A stretch of DNA of 30,421 nt from Rubrobacter sp. (GCA_013695335.1 JACDAR010000206.1:1-30421); one strand, 5' to 3'; positions 1 through 7,834 are shown, numbered from the stretch's first letter. Made by a program: numbers and translations. The notes: generated from the sequence alone by a model not told the origin.

Positions 1-2
1 AG

Positions 3-45
3 GGCGTGACCGGAGAACGCTTCAAAGCGCAGGAGTTCCAGAGGT
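3..45 (+). CDS. 3' end of an unidentified gene, possibly a short-chain dehydrogenase
   Basis: Only the last 13 or 14 codons are inside the window, in the frame starting at position 3 and ending with TAG at 43-45. The tail reads GVTGERFKAQEFQR. A GxTGxxF pattern near the C-terminus is common in short-chain dehydrogenases, but this is too little to be sure. The next plus-strand start (65) also looks like a short-chain dehydrogenase. Confidence 0.3.
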
Positions 46-64
46 AGCGGACACAGTTGTGGGA

Positions 65-124
65 ATGTTCGATGGGAAGGTCGCCCTGATCACGGGCGCT
101 AGCTTCCACCTTGACCGGTTCTAG
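65..124 (+). pseudogene. Truncated short-chain dehydrogenase (N-terminal remnant)
   Basis: From the ATG at 65 the frame reads MFDGKVALITGAS, the first beta strand and the start of the TGxxxGxG cofactor loop of short-chain dehydrogenases. After codon 13 (about position 103) the similarity stops. The frame runs six more codons (FHLDRF) into TAG at 122-124, which lies in the 75-bp repeat beginning at 121. The rest of the gene, normally about 250 codons, is absent. The break abuts the restriction-modification island, so the island or an associated deletion probably destroyed it. A GTGGGA stretch before the ATG is a weak ribosome binding site. Confidence 0.5.
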
Positions 125-195
125 TACCGGCGTCCGCGCTGGCGGTTGAAATCGAAGCGGGCGGACTCGGACGCCACCATGACCGCCATCACGCC
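121..195. repeat. Direct repeat, left copy (partial duplicate of the ACT-domain gene 3' end)
   Basis: This 75-bp stretch matches 2765-2839 at 62 of 75 positions, counted by hand. The first 24 bases are identical. Read on the minus strand, both copies encode the same C-terminus, with GVMAVM near its start and RQRGRRY followed by TAG at its end. The right copy is inside an intact gene and the left copy is an orphan. The two copies bracket the restriction-modification pair almost exactly: the endonuclease stop codon begins at 201, five bases past the left copy. Confidence 0.85.
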
Positions 196-200
196 AGATT

Positions 201-944
201 TCAAGTCTCGTCCAACGCGAGGACGTACCTCGCGTGCCCCTTGATGGATGCGACGAACCTGACAAAGGTCAAGTCGTCTGCTGGTTGAAGGACGGAAGCT
301 TCCGTGTCTTTGGAGGACACAACAAAACATGCTGCGTCATACAACTGTTCTAGAACCAGCCGTCTGCAGAAAATCTCTGCTCGCTCCTGGTACGAAACTC
401 CACGGTCTTTCCAACTCCGGGACTCCGAGTTCAGAAAAGCTTCGTTCACAGGTAGAGTGGTCTTGTTGAGCTGGGTCGGCTTGCTTGACTTTTCCTCGGC
501 AGGGATCATAAACAGGTAGCCAAGCCAGGGCTTGGTCGTTCCAAACACCCCTTCCCTGTATGATGTAAGGAGGTCTTCCGAGACGCCAAGAGCCTCCTCT
601 ATGCGGTTGTTCATATTGTTGCCGAACGAACTCGCTATAGACTTGAGTTCTACGGCTGCTACCAACGTCTCTTTGTGGACTACGAGTAAATCCCACTCTT
701 TGGTAGGCCGAAAGTAGCCGGGCACGTTCCTGTCACCCCTCAACCTTATGGATTCGTCCGGGAAGCCTTCGTCCTTGAACACTTGAGTGATCAGGTTGGC
801 AAGGGAATCCATCTGTTTGCCGCCGGTGGACTCCGAACGCCTCCCCTGATCCACCGCGCCAAACTCCTCTTGCTTGCGCTTCTGGCCGGCAAGCACGCGC
901 CAGTAGTCTCTGACGGCCTCGTCAAACTCTTTCTCGTAAGACAA
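201..944 (-). CDS. Type II restriction endonuclease, PaeR7I/XhoI-like
   Basis: This 247-residue protein resembles the PaeR7I family, which cuts CTCGAG. A PD-(D/E)xK core is visible as Asp85 in EWDLLVV and Glu99-Leu-Lys101 in AAVELKS. The length matches the family (about 245 residues). The start used is TTG at 944, with GGAG nine bases upstream; no ATG or GTG lies between the preceding in-frame stop and this point. The gene follows the methyltransferase by six bases in the same frame, so expression is probably coupled to it. CTCGAG specificity is inferred from family resemblance only; other PD-(D/E)xK enzymes remain possible. Confidence 0.8.
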   Translation of the reverse strand: MSYEKEFDEAVRDYWRVLAGQKRKQEEFGAVDQGRRSESTGGKQMDSLANLITQVFKDEGFPDESIRLRGDRNVPGYFRPTKEWDLLVVHKETLVAAVELKSIASSFGNNMNNRIEEALGVSEDLLTSYREGVFGTTKPWLGYLFMIPAEEKSSKPTQLNKTTLPVNEAFLNSESRSWKDRGVSYQERAEIFCRRLVLEQLYDAACFVVSSKDTEASVLQPADDLTFVRFVASIKGHARYVLALDET

Positions 945-950
945 CCTCGT

Positions 951-2681
951 TTACTCCGGGATCCGGTCTATCCCGTAAACCTCCAACGCAACTGCCGTGG
1001 CCCGCACGATATCTCGCTCTTCGAACGCTTGCCGAAGGCCAGCGGCCTGGCCGACGGAGATGTCTCGGGGATGAGGAACGCGGATGCGTCTGAGATACTG
1101 GGCCTGGAACCGGAGATACCCTCCGCTCATCCGCACTGCGTAGCATTCAATAAAGAATTGTCCAACTTTAGATAACAGAAGCCCGCCAAGCACCTTGAGG
1201 TTCCAGATCCCCGAGGTTACGTGATAGAGGTTGTGGTGAGGATAGTACCCTCCTTCGTCGAGAACAGGATGGGCGACATTCTTTATGTCGGGAATCAGCA
1301 ATTTAGGCTTCGAAATGAGAGCGTAGTCGACTCTGTCTATGGTCTTGTACCAACGATCGGGACTCTTCTTCGCCACGTGACGACCTTCGAGAATTCCCTT
1401 GTGTTCGTCGAAATACCGGCGCAGAAGAGGATAGTGTCCGAGATCCACGAGGCTGCCATCAGGTTGCCAGGGATTGACCAGATAATGTCTCGACCACTCG
1501 AGGGAGCCAGTCATCGTATCCCCGGCCAAAACTATGGGCAGAAGACGATCCCGCTCCACGAGGTCATGGTTTCTAGTCAGGAAAATCCTGTCCGCGCCTG
1601 TGGCAACTCCGATACTGACCCTGGTATCCGTGGAACCATCCTCCAAAGACGGGAATTCAGACTCCAGACGCTTCAAGAGGCTGAGACGCTTCGGAGAGGC
1701 GCTGGGCCAGGGCGCCGAACCTTCGAACCACTCGTCTACCACCACGTAGTTGAGTCCATTTATCGCGGCGGCCTGAGTATCGTTCTCTACGGCATCGTGC
1801 GAGGCTTGGCGGACTCGTCGGGCGGCTCGTGCAAGTTCGTTGACGGAGTACTCCGTCGCCTGCTCCATCTGGGCCACCAGAACCCTGCTTTGCACTTCGG
1901 TCCGTCGGATGGTCGTGATGGCCGGGTAAGCCAGAACTTCATCCTGAAAAGCGTCGGCGCGGTGCATCTCGACTACGGCTTCGACCGAGAATCCACCCCT
2001 GGTGATGAGCTTGCGCAGGTGGGAGCCGTATTGGTTCAGCATCCAGCGGTCGGCGCAGATAAAACCGCATACTCCACCCGGTGCGAGCATTCCCAGTGCT
2101 CTCTCAAAAAACCCGACGTACAGGTCGGCTCTACCTGACATTGTTCCGTAGCGTTTCCTGTAGACTTCCGCGACCCTGTCGTCTATGGATTCCAGGCGTA
2201 TGTATGGTGGGTTGCCAATCGCAAAATCTATTCCACCGCCAAGTGCTATCAGGTCGAGCTCGGGGTCAAGCAGGAAGTCCGCCTCGCGGATCCAACGCCA
2301 AGCCATCTCCCGTGACTCACTTCTGTCCCAACCGCAATCCGCCAGCACCAACTCAGCGCGCTCCCGACTCTTGCCAACCGCTTCACCATCAGCGTCAAAG
2401 GCGAGTAGCGATGCCGCGCAATCTTTCAATGGGCGATTCTGTATGCGGCACGAAGAGGAGAGGCGGCGGATCATCGGTTCCAGAAATCCACCATCGCCGC
2501 ACGCTGGTTCCACAGCCACCGAATCTACCAGGTTCTCATTAGGATCGTACCCTGCCAAATCCAGGATCAACTCGGTAACCCAAGACCGGGTGTACACAAC
2601 GCCAGGCTCCGCAATGCACGGAAGGTCAAAGCGTCTCGCCTCATACTTTGTCTCAGGTACCGTAGATTTCGGCTGGCTCAT
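951..2681 (-). CDS. Type II DNA adenine-N6 methyltransferase, PaeR7I/XhoI-like
   Basis: This 576-residue protein has the gamma-class N6-adenine methyltransferase signature. Motif I (EPACGDGGFL) lies at about residues 58-67 and binds S-adenosylmethionine. The catalytic NPPY is at 157-160. A long C-terminal part would hold the target recognition domain. It should protect host CTCGAG sites, which do occur in the window (for example 1497-1502), from the partner endonuclease. A TATATT box six bases before the ATG and no Shine-Dalgarno sequence suggest a leaderless transcript. The stop codon is TAA, followed in frame by only two codons before the endonuclease start. Confidence 0.85.
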   Translation of the reverse strand: MSQPKSTVPETKYEARRFDLPCIAEPGVVYTRSWVTELILDLAGYDPNENLVDSVAVEPACGDGGFLEPMIRRLSSSCRIQNRPLKDCAASLLAFDADGEAVGKSRERAELVLADCGWDRSESREMAWRWIREADFLLDPELDLIALGGGIDFAIGNPPYIRLESIDDRVAEVYRKRYGTMSGRADLYVGFFERALGMLAPGGVCGFICADRWMLNQYGSHLRKLITRGGFSVEAVVEMHRADAFQDEVLAYPAITTIRRTEVQSRVLVAQMEQATEYSVNELARAARRVRQASHDAVENDTQAAAINGLNYVVVDEWFEGSAPWPSASPKRLSLLKRLESEFPSLEDGSTDTRVSIGVATGADRIFLTRNHDLVERDRLLPIVLAGDTMTGSLEWSRHYLVNPWQPDGSLVDLGHYPLLRRYFDEHKGILEGRHVAKKSPDRWYKTIDRVDYALISKPKLLIPDIKNVAHPVLDEGGYYPHHNLYHVTSGIWNLKVLGGLLLSKVGQFFIECYAVRMSGGYLRFQAQYLRRIRVPHPRDISVGQAAGLRQAFEERDIVRATAVALEVYGIDRIPE

Positions 2682-2687
2682 ACCAAG

Positions 2688-2715
2688 AATATAGCGGAAA
2701 CTATCGGCTTCCGAT
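2688..2715 (-). promoter_or_regulatory. Putative promoter of the restriction-modification pair with an inverted repeat
   Basis: On the minus strand TATATT (2693 to 2688) is a good -10 box, six bases before the methyltransferase ATG. No clear -35 box is seen. Just upstream is a perfect inverted repeat, ATCGG-CTT-CCGAT, at 2703-2715, placed where a repressor could act. Restriction-modification systems are often controlled by a C protein or by the methyltransferase itself; no C gene is present here. The operator role is inference. Confidence 0.4.
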
Positions 2716-2764
2716 CGACAGACGGCGCTACCCTGCTAAAACGAGGGCCGACAACAAAAATGCC

Positions 2765-2839
2765 CTAGTACCGGCGTCCGCGCTGGCGCGCTATGTCGAA
2801 GAGGGCGGAATCGGAGACGGCCATGACGGCCATCACGCC
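2765..2839. repeat. Direct repeat, right copy (inside the ACT-domain gene 3' end)
   Basis: Partner of 121-195. It begins with the TAG stop codon of the ACT-domain gene and covers its last 25 codons. See the left copy for the match count. Confidence 0.85.
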
Positions 2840-3478
2840 GCACTGAACGGGGTCGCTCACCACGAGGTCGGCGGCGTCGGGCACGCTGCCTGGCATGTTG
2901 AGCGAGAGGACTATGATGCCTTTGGCCCGTATTTCGTAGACGGCTTTGGCGACGTCGCCACCCATGAGGGCGCCCGCGAGAACGAGGGCGACGGCACGGG
3001 GGAGGCGCGCCACGGCACGGGTCGCGGCGGCCAGATCTTCCTCCCCGATCAGGGGTATGGTGTCGACCGAGATCTTCTCTCCCCTTATGTTGTGACGGTC
3101 GGCCTCGGCCACGGCGCCGACCACCACCTGCCCCACCTGGGCGCCGCCGCCGACCACTATGATCCTCTTTCCGTAAACCTTCTGAAATGAAGGCGCCCGC
3201 TCGACAGCCTGGACTAGCGATAACCCTTCGAGGTCTCCGAGGAGCCCCCCTGGGTCGGTCACGTTTTCGAGTTCGAAATAGACTGTCGAACCGTCTTCAC
3301 GCCGCTCCGCGATATCCACGTAGGTGATGTTCGCCCGGTGCTCCACAAACACCCTCGTGAGCGCATGAAGCACGCCTGGTTCGTCGGGAGTTCGGATCAT
3401 CAACGCCAGCACCCCGCCGCTCACCGCAAGCTCCCCCATCCGTTCGCCAAAGTAATCCCAGATACGCGCCGCCCGCAT
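2765..3478 (-). CDS. ACT-domain regulatory protein (DUF5612-like)
   Basis: This 237-residue protein has an N-terminal ACT-like domain (about residues 22-95), seen in LALMIRTPDEPGVLHALTRV, the usual start of such small-molecule sensing domains. A second half holds a glycine-rich turn (VVGGGAQVGQ, about 108-117) and alternating hydrophobic strands that look like a Rossmann-type fold. Proteins with this pairing are annotated as predicted amino-acid-metabolism regulators; no function is established. The C-terminal 25 codons are duplicated at 121-195. It precedes the restriction-modification island on the same strand and follows the methyltransferase gene at 3489 by ten bases, so it may share that transcript. 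Confidence 0.6.
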   Translation of the reverse strand: MRAARIWDYFGERMGELAVSGGVLALMIRTPDEPGVLHALTRVFVEHRANITYVDIAERREDGSTVYFELENVTDPGGLLGDLEGLSLVQAVERAPSFQKVYGKRIIVVGGGAQVGQVVVGAVAEADRHNIRGEKISVDTIPLIGEEDLAAATRAVARLPRAVALVLAGALMGGDVAKAVYEIRAKGIIVLSLNMPGSVPDAADLVVSDPVQCGVMAVMAVSDSALFDIARQRGRRY

Positions 3479-3488
3479 TGTACAGGCT

Positions 3489-4190
3489 TCAGGCCGCCGT
3501 CCCGTAGCCGTAAAGAACGTGGTTGCCAGTGGTCAGTACCCTGACTTTCCATCCCATTTCCCGCAGCCGGGATGAGAGTTCTTCCGGGTCGTAGAATATT
3601 TTGACGATGCGGAACTCCCGACCGTCTTTGAGTTTTCGGACGGTTGTGTGGCCGCGCGGATCACGCCCGACGCGTTTCTTTTCTCCCCAGGTCTCCGTGC
3701 GCAGGGAGTACACGAAGAAGACGCGTCCTCCGGGCTTGAGCGCGAACCGGACGAGATCCCAGAACGCCCCAAACCGCTCGGGCGGCACGTGCGAGAGCCA
3801 GAACCCGAAGAAGACAACATCGTACGTGGCATCGCGACGCCACTCGAAGAGATCTGCCCGCACGTAGCGAACCCTGTCGTCCTGGAGCCTCTCCCGGTTG
3901 AGCTTCAGGACTTCAGGGGAAGCGTCAACGGCTGTGATGTGGTCAGCGTGGCGGGCCAACTGTTCGGTCCACAGGCCCGTGCCGCATGCGAGTTCGAGCA
4001 CGTCTCCGGCTGGCCTGAACCCAGAGAGCTCCTCGCGGACATCTTCCACTTCGGAGAACCAGGCGCGGTTCCACTCTTCGCCGCGATCGTGGCGTCCCTG
4101 GCGGAAGAACCACTCATCGTACTCTGGGGCGCGGGCGCGATAGTAGGAGATTTGCTGCCCGACGATACCGGGATCGGGGGGTTCGCTCAC
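3489..4190 (-). CDS. Class I SAM-dependent methyltransferase
   Basis: This 233-residue protein contains the S-adenosylmethionine binding motif LELACGTGLW (residues 65-74), the acidic residue after strand 2 (ITAVDASPE), and DVVFFGFWLSHVP, typical of small-molecule methyltransferases of the Methyltransf_25 group. The substrate cannot be told. It starts at GTG 4190, overlapping the sortase stop codon (GTGA), so the two are translationally coupled. It probably continues into the ACT-domain gene ten bases downstream. Confidence 0.75.
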   Translation of the reverse strand: MSEPPDPGIVGQQISYYRARAPEYDEWFFRQGRHDRGEEWNRAWFSEVEDVREELSGFRPAGDVLELACGTGLWTEQLARHADHITAVDASPEVLKLNRERLQDDRVRYVRADLFEWRRDATYDVVFFGFWLSHVPPERFGAFWDLVRFALKPGGRVFFVYSLRTETWGEKKRVGRDPRGHTTVRKLKDGREFRIVKIFYDPEELSSRLREMGWKVRVLTTGNHVLYGYGTAA

Positions 4191-4816
4191 GCCGCTTTCT
4201 GTTCGGTGCTCACAAGTTCGGCCTGTACGATCAGGCGCTTCGAGTAGTCAGGCAACGTGCAAGTCTGGAGGGTGAGTATGTTCTTGTCTAGCTCGGGCTT
4301 GGTGATGGAGAGGTCGGATGGGCCGACCACGAATTCCTTGAAAACCTTGTAGGTATATTGGGTGCCGTTCGCGTCCTTGACGAAGACTTGGTCTCCATCT
4401 TTGAGTTTGCTGAGATCCCAGAACGCCAGCCAGCTATCGGTGTTGGCGTAGCCAAGTCGGTGGCCCGCGAGGTAGACGTTGGCCTCGTCCTGCCACGGAT
4501 AGCCAGTGCCCTGGAGGTGAATGGCGGCGTGAGATCCGAGGGCCTTCATGTCTGTGCCCGGCACGTCCGGCACCGAGTCGTCATCTATCTGGTTCATCAC
4601 AGGGATGGTGAGCCTGAGGGTCTTATCGTCGGGGCCGCCGGATGCCACGTTTGCCTGGCTGTTTCCGAGCTGCGGGACGTTGAACTCGTTGGGAGACGGG
4701 GAGTTGCTCGCGGTACTCTCGGGGCTACCCGCCAGAAAAAAGGAAGCTATGAGGGCGATGCCGGCCCCGATCATGGCCAGGCTGATCACCCAGGAAATTA
4801 GGCTTCTCATGCGCAC
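4187..4816 (-). CDS. Sortase, class E-like
   Basis: This 209-residue membrane-anchored cysteine transpeptidase has an N-terminal signal anchor (about residues 6-30), a Ser/Asn/Pro-rich linker and a catalytic domain. The triad is His119 (LAGHRLG), Cys186 (LQTCTLP) and Arg194 (SKRLIV). Sortases join surface proteins to the cell wall or to pilins; the sorting signal here is unknown and no substrate protein lies nearby. The GTG start at 4816 is chosen because GAGGAG lies seven bases upstream; ATG at 4810 is the alternative. The gene overlaps the following methyltransferase by four bases. Confidence 0.8.
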   Translation of the reverse strand: MRMRSLISWVISLAMIGAGIALIASFFLAGSPESTASNSPSPNEFNVPQLGNSQANVASGGPDDKTLRLTIPVMNQIDDDSVPDVPGTDMKALGSHAAIHLQGTGYPWQDEANVYLAGHRLGYANTDSWLAFWDLSKLKDGDQVFVKDANGTQYTYKVFKEFVVGPSDLSITKPELDKNILTLQTCTLPDYSKRLIVQAELVSTEQKAA

Positions 4817-4980
4817 GTACAGTCTCCTCGAAAAGCTTTTGAACGCGAAGATTGTAACATCAGACCCGCAAGTGGGTGCGATGTCGGTCGTTCGGCCATC
4901 TTCAACGCTCGACGGGGCTTTGCACTAAAAGTCGGGCTGCGACACTACAAATGGTAGTTCGACTCTGAACAAACCACAAT

Positions 4981-5010
4981 ATTATGTAGTCGCTTGTAAT
5001 TTATGTGCAA
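4981..5010 (-). promoter_or_regulatory. Possible sortase promoter
   Basis: On the minus strand TTGCAC (5010 to 5005) and CATAAT (4986 to 4981) are 18 bases apart. The segment is AT-rich in an otherwise GC-rich region. It overlaps the end of the sulfurtransferase gene and would leave a leader of about 160 bases before the sortase. The -35 match is weak. Confidence 0.3.
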
Positions 5011-5909
5011 GGCCGCTCGACGGGAAGATCCCGCCTCACACCCCACTCGTTCCAGGAGCCGTCGTAGTTGGCGAGGTTCTTGTAGCCCAGCCGGTGCAGC
5101 GCGAACAGCGGAACCGTCGCGGCCACCCCACCGTTGCAATAGGCGACCACCGGCTCGTCTCTATCCTCTGGCACGCCTGCCTCCCGAAGCATCTCTTCGA
5201 GGTCTGTGTCGGATCTGAACGTCCCGTCCTCGGGGTCGAGCAGGGCGTCGGCGTGGAGATGCTTCGCGCCTGGGACGTGGCCTGGACGGCCTTCGCCGCG
5301 CGATATCTCACCCGTGTACTGGCCAGGATCGCGGGCGTCGAGGAGCATGGCGTCTTTCTGATCGCTCGCCGCAAGCACCTCCCCGGCATCCTTACGCCAT
5401 CCAGGGCGGGGATTCGGGGTGAAGGTGGCTGGCACGTGTGATGGTTCGGAGGGTTCCGAAGTGGTGGGACGTCCTTCGGCGGTCCACTTCTTCCAGCCGC
5501 CGTCGAGGACTGAGACGTGGTCGTGGCCGTAGTACATCAAGTCCCACCACAGGCGGGTGGCGAACTGGCCGCCAGCGTGGTCGTAGACGGCGACGTGGGT
5601 ATCGTCACCGATGCCGAGCGATCCCATGAGCGCGGCGAAGCGTTCTGGCGGGGCGATCTGGACTGACACCGGATCTTCGGGATCGGTTATGTCGGTGGTC
5701 CAGTCCACGTAGACTGCGCCTGGAATGTGGGCCTCGTCGTACTCATCGCGGGCCGCGAGATAATCTGCCCGTTGTCGTCCGTCGCCGAGATCCGTCTTAT
5801 TCACGTAGCCCCTGATATCCACGACGCGGAGGTTAGCGTCAGCGTCGGGATTCTCCGACATGGCGTTCTCCAGTTGTTCCGTGGAGATCAGCGGGTCGAA
5901 ATTCACCAT
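5001..5909 (-). CDS. Sulfurtransferase (two-domain rhodanese, thiosulfate or 3-mercaptopyruvate type)
   Basis: The product has 302 residues with two rhodanese domains. The first (about 8-140) is inactive-like and lacks a catalytic Cys loop. The second (about 165-300) carries the active loop CNGGVAAT with Cys258. These enzymes move sulfane sulfur from thiosulfate or 3-mercaptopyruvate to acceptors; the CNGGV loop does not decide between donors. The open frame extends far upstream, but ATG 5909 is the right start: it reads MVNFDPLI, has GAGGAGG just upstream, and sits one base beyond the CCA gene stop, so it is the second gene of that operon. Confidence 0.85.
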   Translation of the reverse strand: MVNFDPLISTEQLENAMSENPDADANLRVVDIRGYVNKTDLGDGRQRADYLAARDEYDEAHIPGAVYVDWTTDITDPEDPVSVQIAPPERFAALMGSLGIGDDTHVAVYDHAGGQFATRLWWDLMYYGHDHVSVLDGGWKKWTAEGRPTTSEPSEPSHVPATFTPNPRPGWRKDAGEVLAASDQKDAMLLDARDPGQYTGEISRGEGRPGHVPGAKHLHADALLDPEDGTFRSDTDLEEMLREAGVPEDRDEPVVAYCNGGVAATVPLFALHRLGYKNLANYDGSWNEWGVRRDLPVERPCT

Positions 5910-5910
5910 C

Positions 5911-7437
5911 TCAGTCCTCCTCGAAGAGGTCGTGTTCGCTGGCGTAGGCTTCGGCGAGGTTGCGGGCTTTTTCCTTATCGTCCTTACCAAGGCGGCCCTC
6001 GACGACCTCGCCTTCCAGGTAGTCTTTGAGCGGTTTGATCCAACGCCCCGGTGCCCGCCCGAATATCTGCATGAGTTCGTTGCCATCTAGCGGGCTCGTG
6101 AGCCGCTCCACTTCATCCCCGGCCCGCACCTCGTCCACACGCCCCTTGAGACTATGCCAGGACTCCTCGGCGACGCGCCTCCTCCTCGGGTTGCCGCCGG
6201 TGATGTCCGCCCTCGCCAGCTTGAGGAGCGTGTCCACGTCGGCGAGCACGCGCCCGCCGCGCTCCAGGTACGTATCCCTGACGAAGCGCCGCACCGCCGA
6301 GTCGCTCCACGGGTCGCGGCCGACGGCGTAGCCCATCGGACGCATGTGGTGGGAGACGAGATGGGCGACGGCGTCCGTGGCGTCCTTCGGATAGGCGAGG
6401 CGCTTCATGGCCCGACGCGCGATGGCGGCCCCGACGTTCTCGTGGCCGTAGAAGTGAATACGCTTCGGCAGCGTCCTTCCACTGCACACCCCGCATTCAC
6501 CCTCACCCGTGGTCTTCTGCGTACTCTTCGCGCCGCAGTACGTGCAGCGGTGCTCGTACACTAGCGTGCGCGGTTTGCCGATGTCATGGAAGAAGGCGGC
6601 TTTGCGCAGGATCGGGTCCGGCTCGACGCTGGAAACCACTATCAGGGTGTGCTCGAACACGTCCTTGTGGTGGAACTCAGCCTCCTGCTCGACGCTCACT
6701 GTCTCCATGAACTCTGGCACTATGTAATGCATCAGCCCCAGGCGCACCAGCGCGCGGAGCCCCTGTGAGACGTTCTCCGAGACGAGGATTTTCTCCCACT
6801 CTTCCCTTATGCGTTCGGCCGAGATGCTCTCGAGCCAATGGGAGTTCTCCCGGATGGAGGTCTCCAGATCCGTCGTCATGGCGAATGGTTTGTCCGGTTT
6901 CGAGAGCGTCGCCTCGAAGCGCACGGCGCGCAGCATTCGCAGGGGATCGTCGCGCATCCGGTCGAGCGGGTCTCCGACGGGGCGGATCACACCGCTCTCC
7001 AGATCCTTGCGCCCGCCAAACGGGTCCAGGATCTCTCCAGATACCGCGTCGGCCGCGATGGCGTTGATAGTGAAATCCCGCCGCGCCAGATCATCCTCCA
7101 GCGTCTCCCCGAAACGGACCTGGGGATGCCTGCTCCCTTCGGTGTACAGGTCGCTCCGATACGTGGTGACCTCGACCGAGAAGCCGTCCACTCTCGCGCC
7201 TATCGTCCCGAATCGCTCGCCCACGGTCCACAGATGATCCGCGTGCGGCCTGATGAGATTCTTGATCTCCCCCGGATGAGCCCCCGTCGCAACGTCGGCG
7301 TCAACGCCAGCCCCACCGAGCAGCGCGTCCCGCACGTACCCACCTACGAGGTATAGCTCGTGCCCCGCCTCTCGGAACGCCTCACCGAGGCGCTTCAGGG
7401 GCGTGGGAACATCCAGTCTTTTCGCGTCGATCATCAT
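5911..7437 (-). CDS. cca: CCA-adding tRNA nucleotidyltransferase with HD domain
   Basis: This 508-residue class II enzyme completes or repairs the 3' CCA end of tRNAs. The nucleotidyltransferase head shows GGYVRDALLGG (about 32-42), the metal-binding Asp46 and Asp48 in DADVAT, and RRDFTINAIA (119-128). A neck and body follow, then an HD domain with HDIGKPRT (His284-Asp285). Within the HD region is an insertion with four cysteines (298, 301, 315, 318) spaced as two CxxC pairs, which looks like a zinc knuckle. The start codon is the first ATG of ATGATG at 7437. The sulfurtransferase follows after one base. Confidence 0.9.
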   Translation of the reverse strand: MMIDAKRLDVPTPLKRLGEAFREAGHELYLVGGYVRDALLGGAGVDADVATGAHPGEIKNLIRPHADHLWTVGERFGTIGARVDGFSVEVTTYRSDLYTEGSRHPQVRFGETLEDDLARRDFTINAIAADAVSGEILDPFGGRKDLESGVIRPVGDPLDRMRDDPLRMLRAVRFEATLSKPDKPFAMTTDLETSIRENSHWLESISAERIREEWEKILVSENVSQGLRALVRLGLMHYIVPEFMETVSVEQEAEFHHKDVFEHTLIVVSSVEPDPILRKAAFFHDIGKPRTLVYEHRCTYCGAKSTQKTTGEGECGVCSGRTLPKRIHFYGHENVGAAIARRAMKRLAYPKDATDAVAHLVSHHMRPMGYAVGRDPWSDSAVRRFVRDTYLERGGRVLADVDTLLKLARADITGGNPRRRRVAEESWHSLKGRVDEVRAGDEVERLTSPLDGNELMQIFGRAPGRWIKPLKDYLEGEVVEGRLGKDDKEKARNLAEAYASEHDLFEED

Positions 7438-7489
7438 GAGCTTTCGATTCTATTACGGGTAGTACGGCGGTTCAGGGATTCCGGCGTTC

Positions 7490-7834
7490 TCAGCCGGGGA
7501 TTGCGTCGCGGCGGGAGGAGAATACCTCGAAGTATTCCCCGAAACCCGTGACGCTGAAGATGCGCTCAACAGCCTGGGATGGCGCTGTGAGCCTGAGGGA
7601 AGTACCCCGCTCGTCCAGGGAATCTTTGGCTCGCATGAAAGTCGAGAGCGCGGTCGAGTCCATGAACGCTATGCCGCTCATATCCACCACAACGGCGCCG
7701 ACGCCACCGTTCTCACCGGCGGCCCGCTCTATGGCGTACTGGACCTTCGGGGCTGTGTGAATATCCACCTCGCCGCGAACTGCCACCACGGAGTAGCTGC
7801 CAGTGTGCTCTTCTATGCTTACCTCGAAGTCCAT
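7490..7834 (-). CDS. STAS-domain anti-sigma factor antagonist
   Basis: The product is about 114 residues, a single STAS domain of the SpoIIAA/RsbV type. The phosphoacceptor loop VVDMSGIAFMDSTALS is present, with the serine of MDSTAL as the expected target of an anti-sigma kinase. Unphosphorylated, such proteins bind the anti-sigma factor and free a sigma factor. No kinase or sigma factor is adjacent. ATG at 7834 is preferred because GGGGAG lies nine bases upstream; a GTG nine codons earlier is possible. The gene is divergent from the NYN gene and they share a 120-bp control region. Confidence 0.8.
   Translation of the reverse strand: MDFEVSIEEHTGSYSVVAVRGEVDIHTAPKVQYAIERAAGENGGVGAVVVDMSGIAFMDSTALSTFMRAKDSLDERGTSLRLTAPSQAVERIFSVTGFGEYFEVFSSRRDAIPG

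Larger units (their letters stand above)
121..2839. mobile_element. Restriction-modification island bounded by a long target duplication
   Basis: The unit is repeat 121-195, endonuclease, methyltransferase, promoter and repeat 2765-2839. Its base composition looks visibly lower in GC than the flanks. No transposase, integrase or terminal inverted repeat is present. Insertion of restriction-modification pairs with duplication of tens to hundreds of bases of target has been described from comparisons of related genomes, and this layout fits. The 17 percent divergence between copies suggests either an old event or that one copy came in from a related donor. Confidence 0.6.

Noticed and set aside
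201..2681. Avoidance of CTCGAG sites as a sign of long residence of the restriction system
   Set aside because: Several CTCGAG sites are present by eye, including one inside the methyltransferase gene (1497-1502) and others near 6828, 12665 and 21373, so no avoidance can be claimed.
5001..6086. Longer sulfurtransferase starting at 6086
   Set aside because: The first 59 residues would overlap the CCA gene and are Arg/Ser/Thr-rich shadow sequence; ATG 5909 has a strong ribosome binding site.
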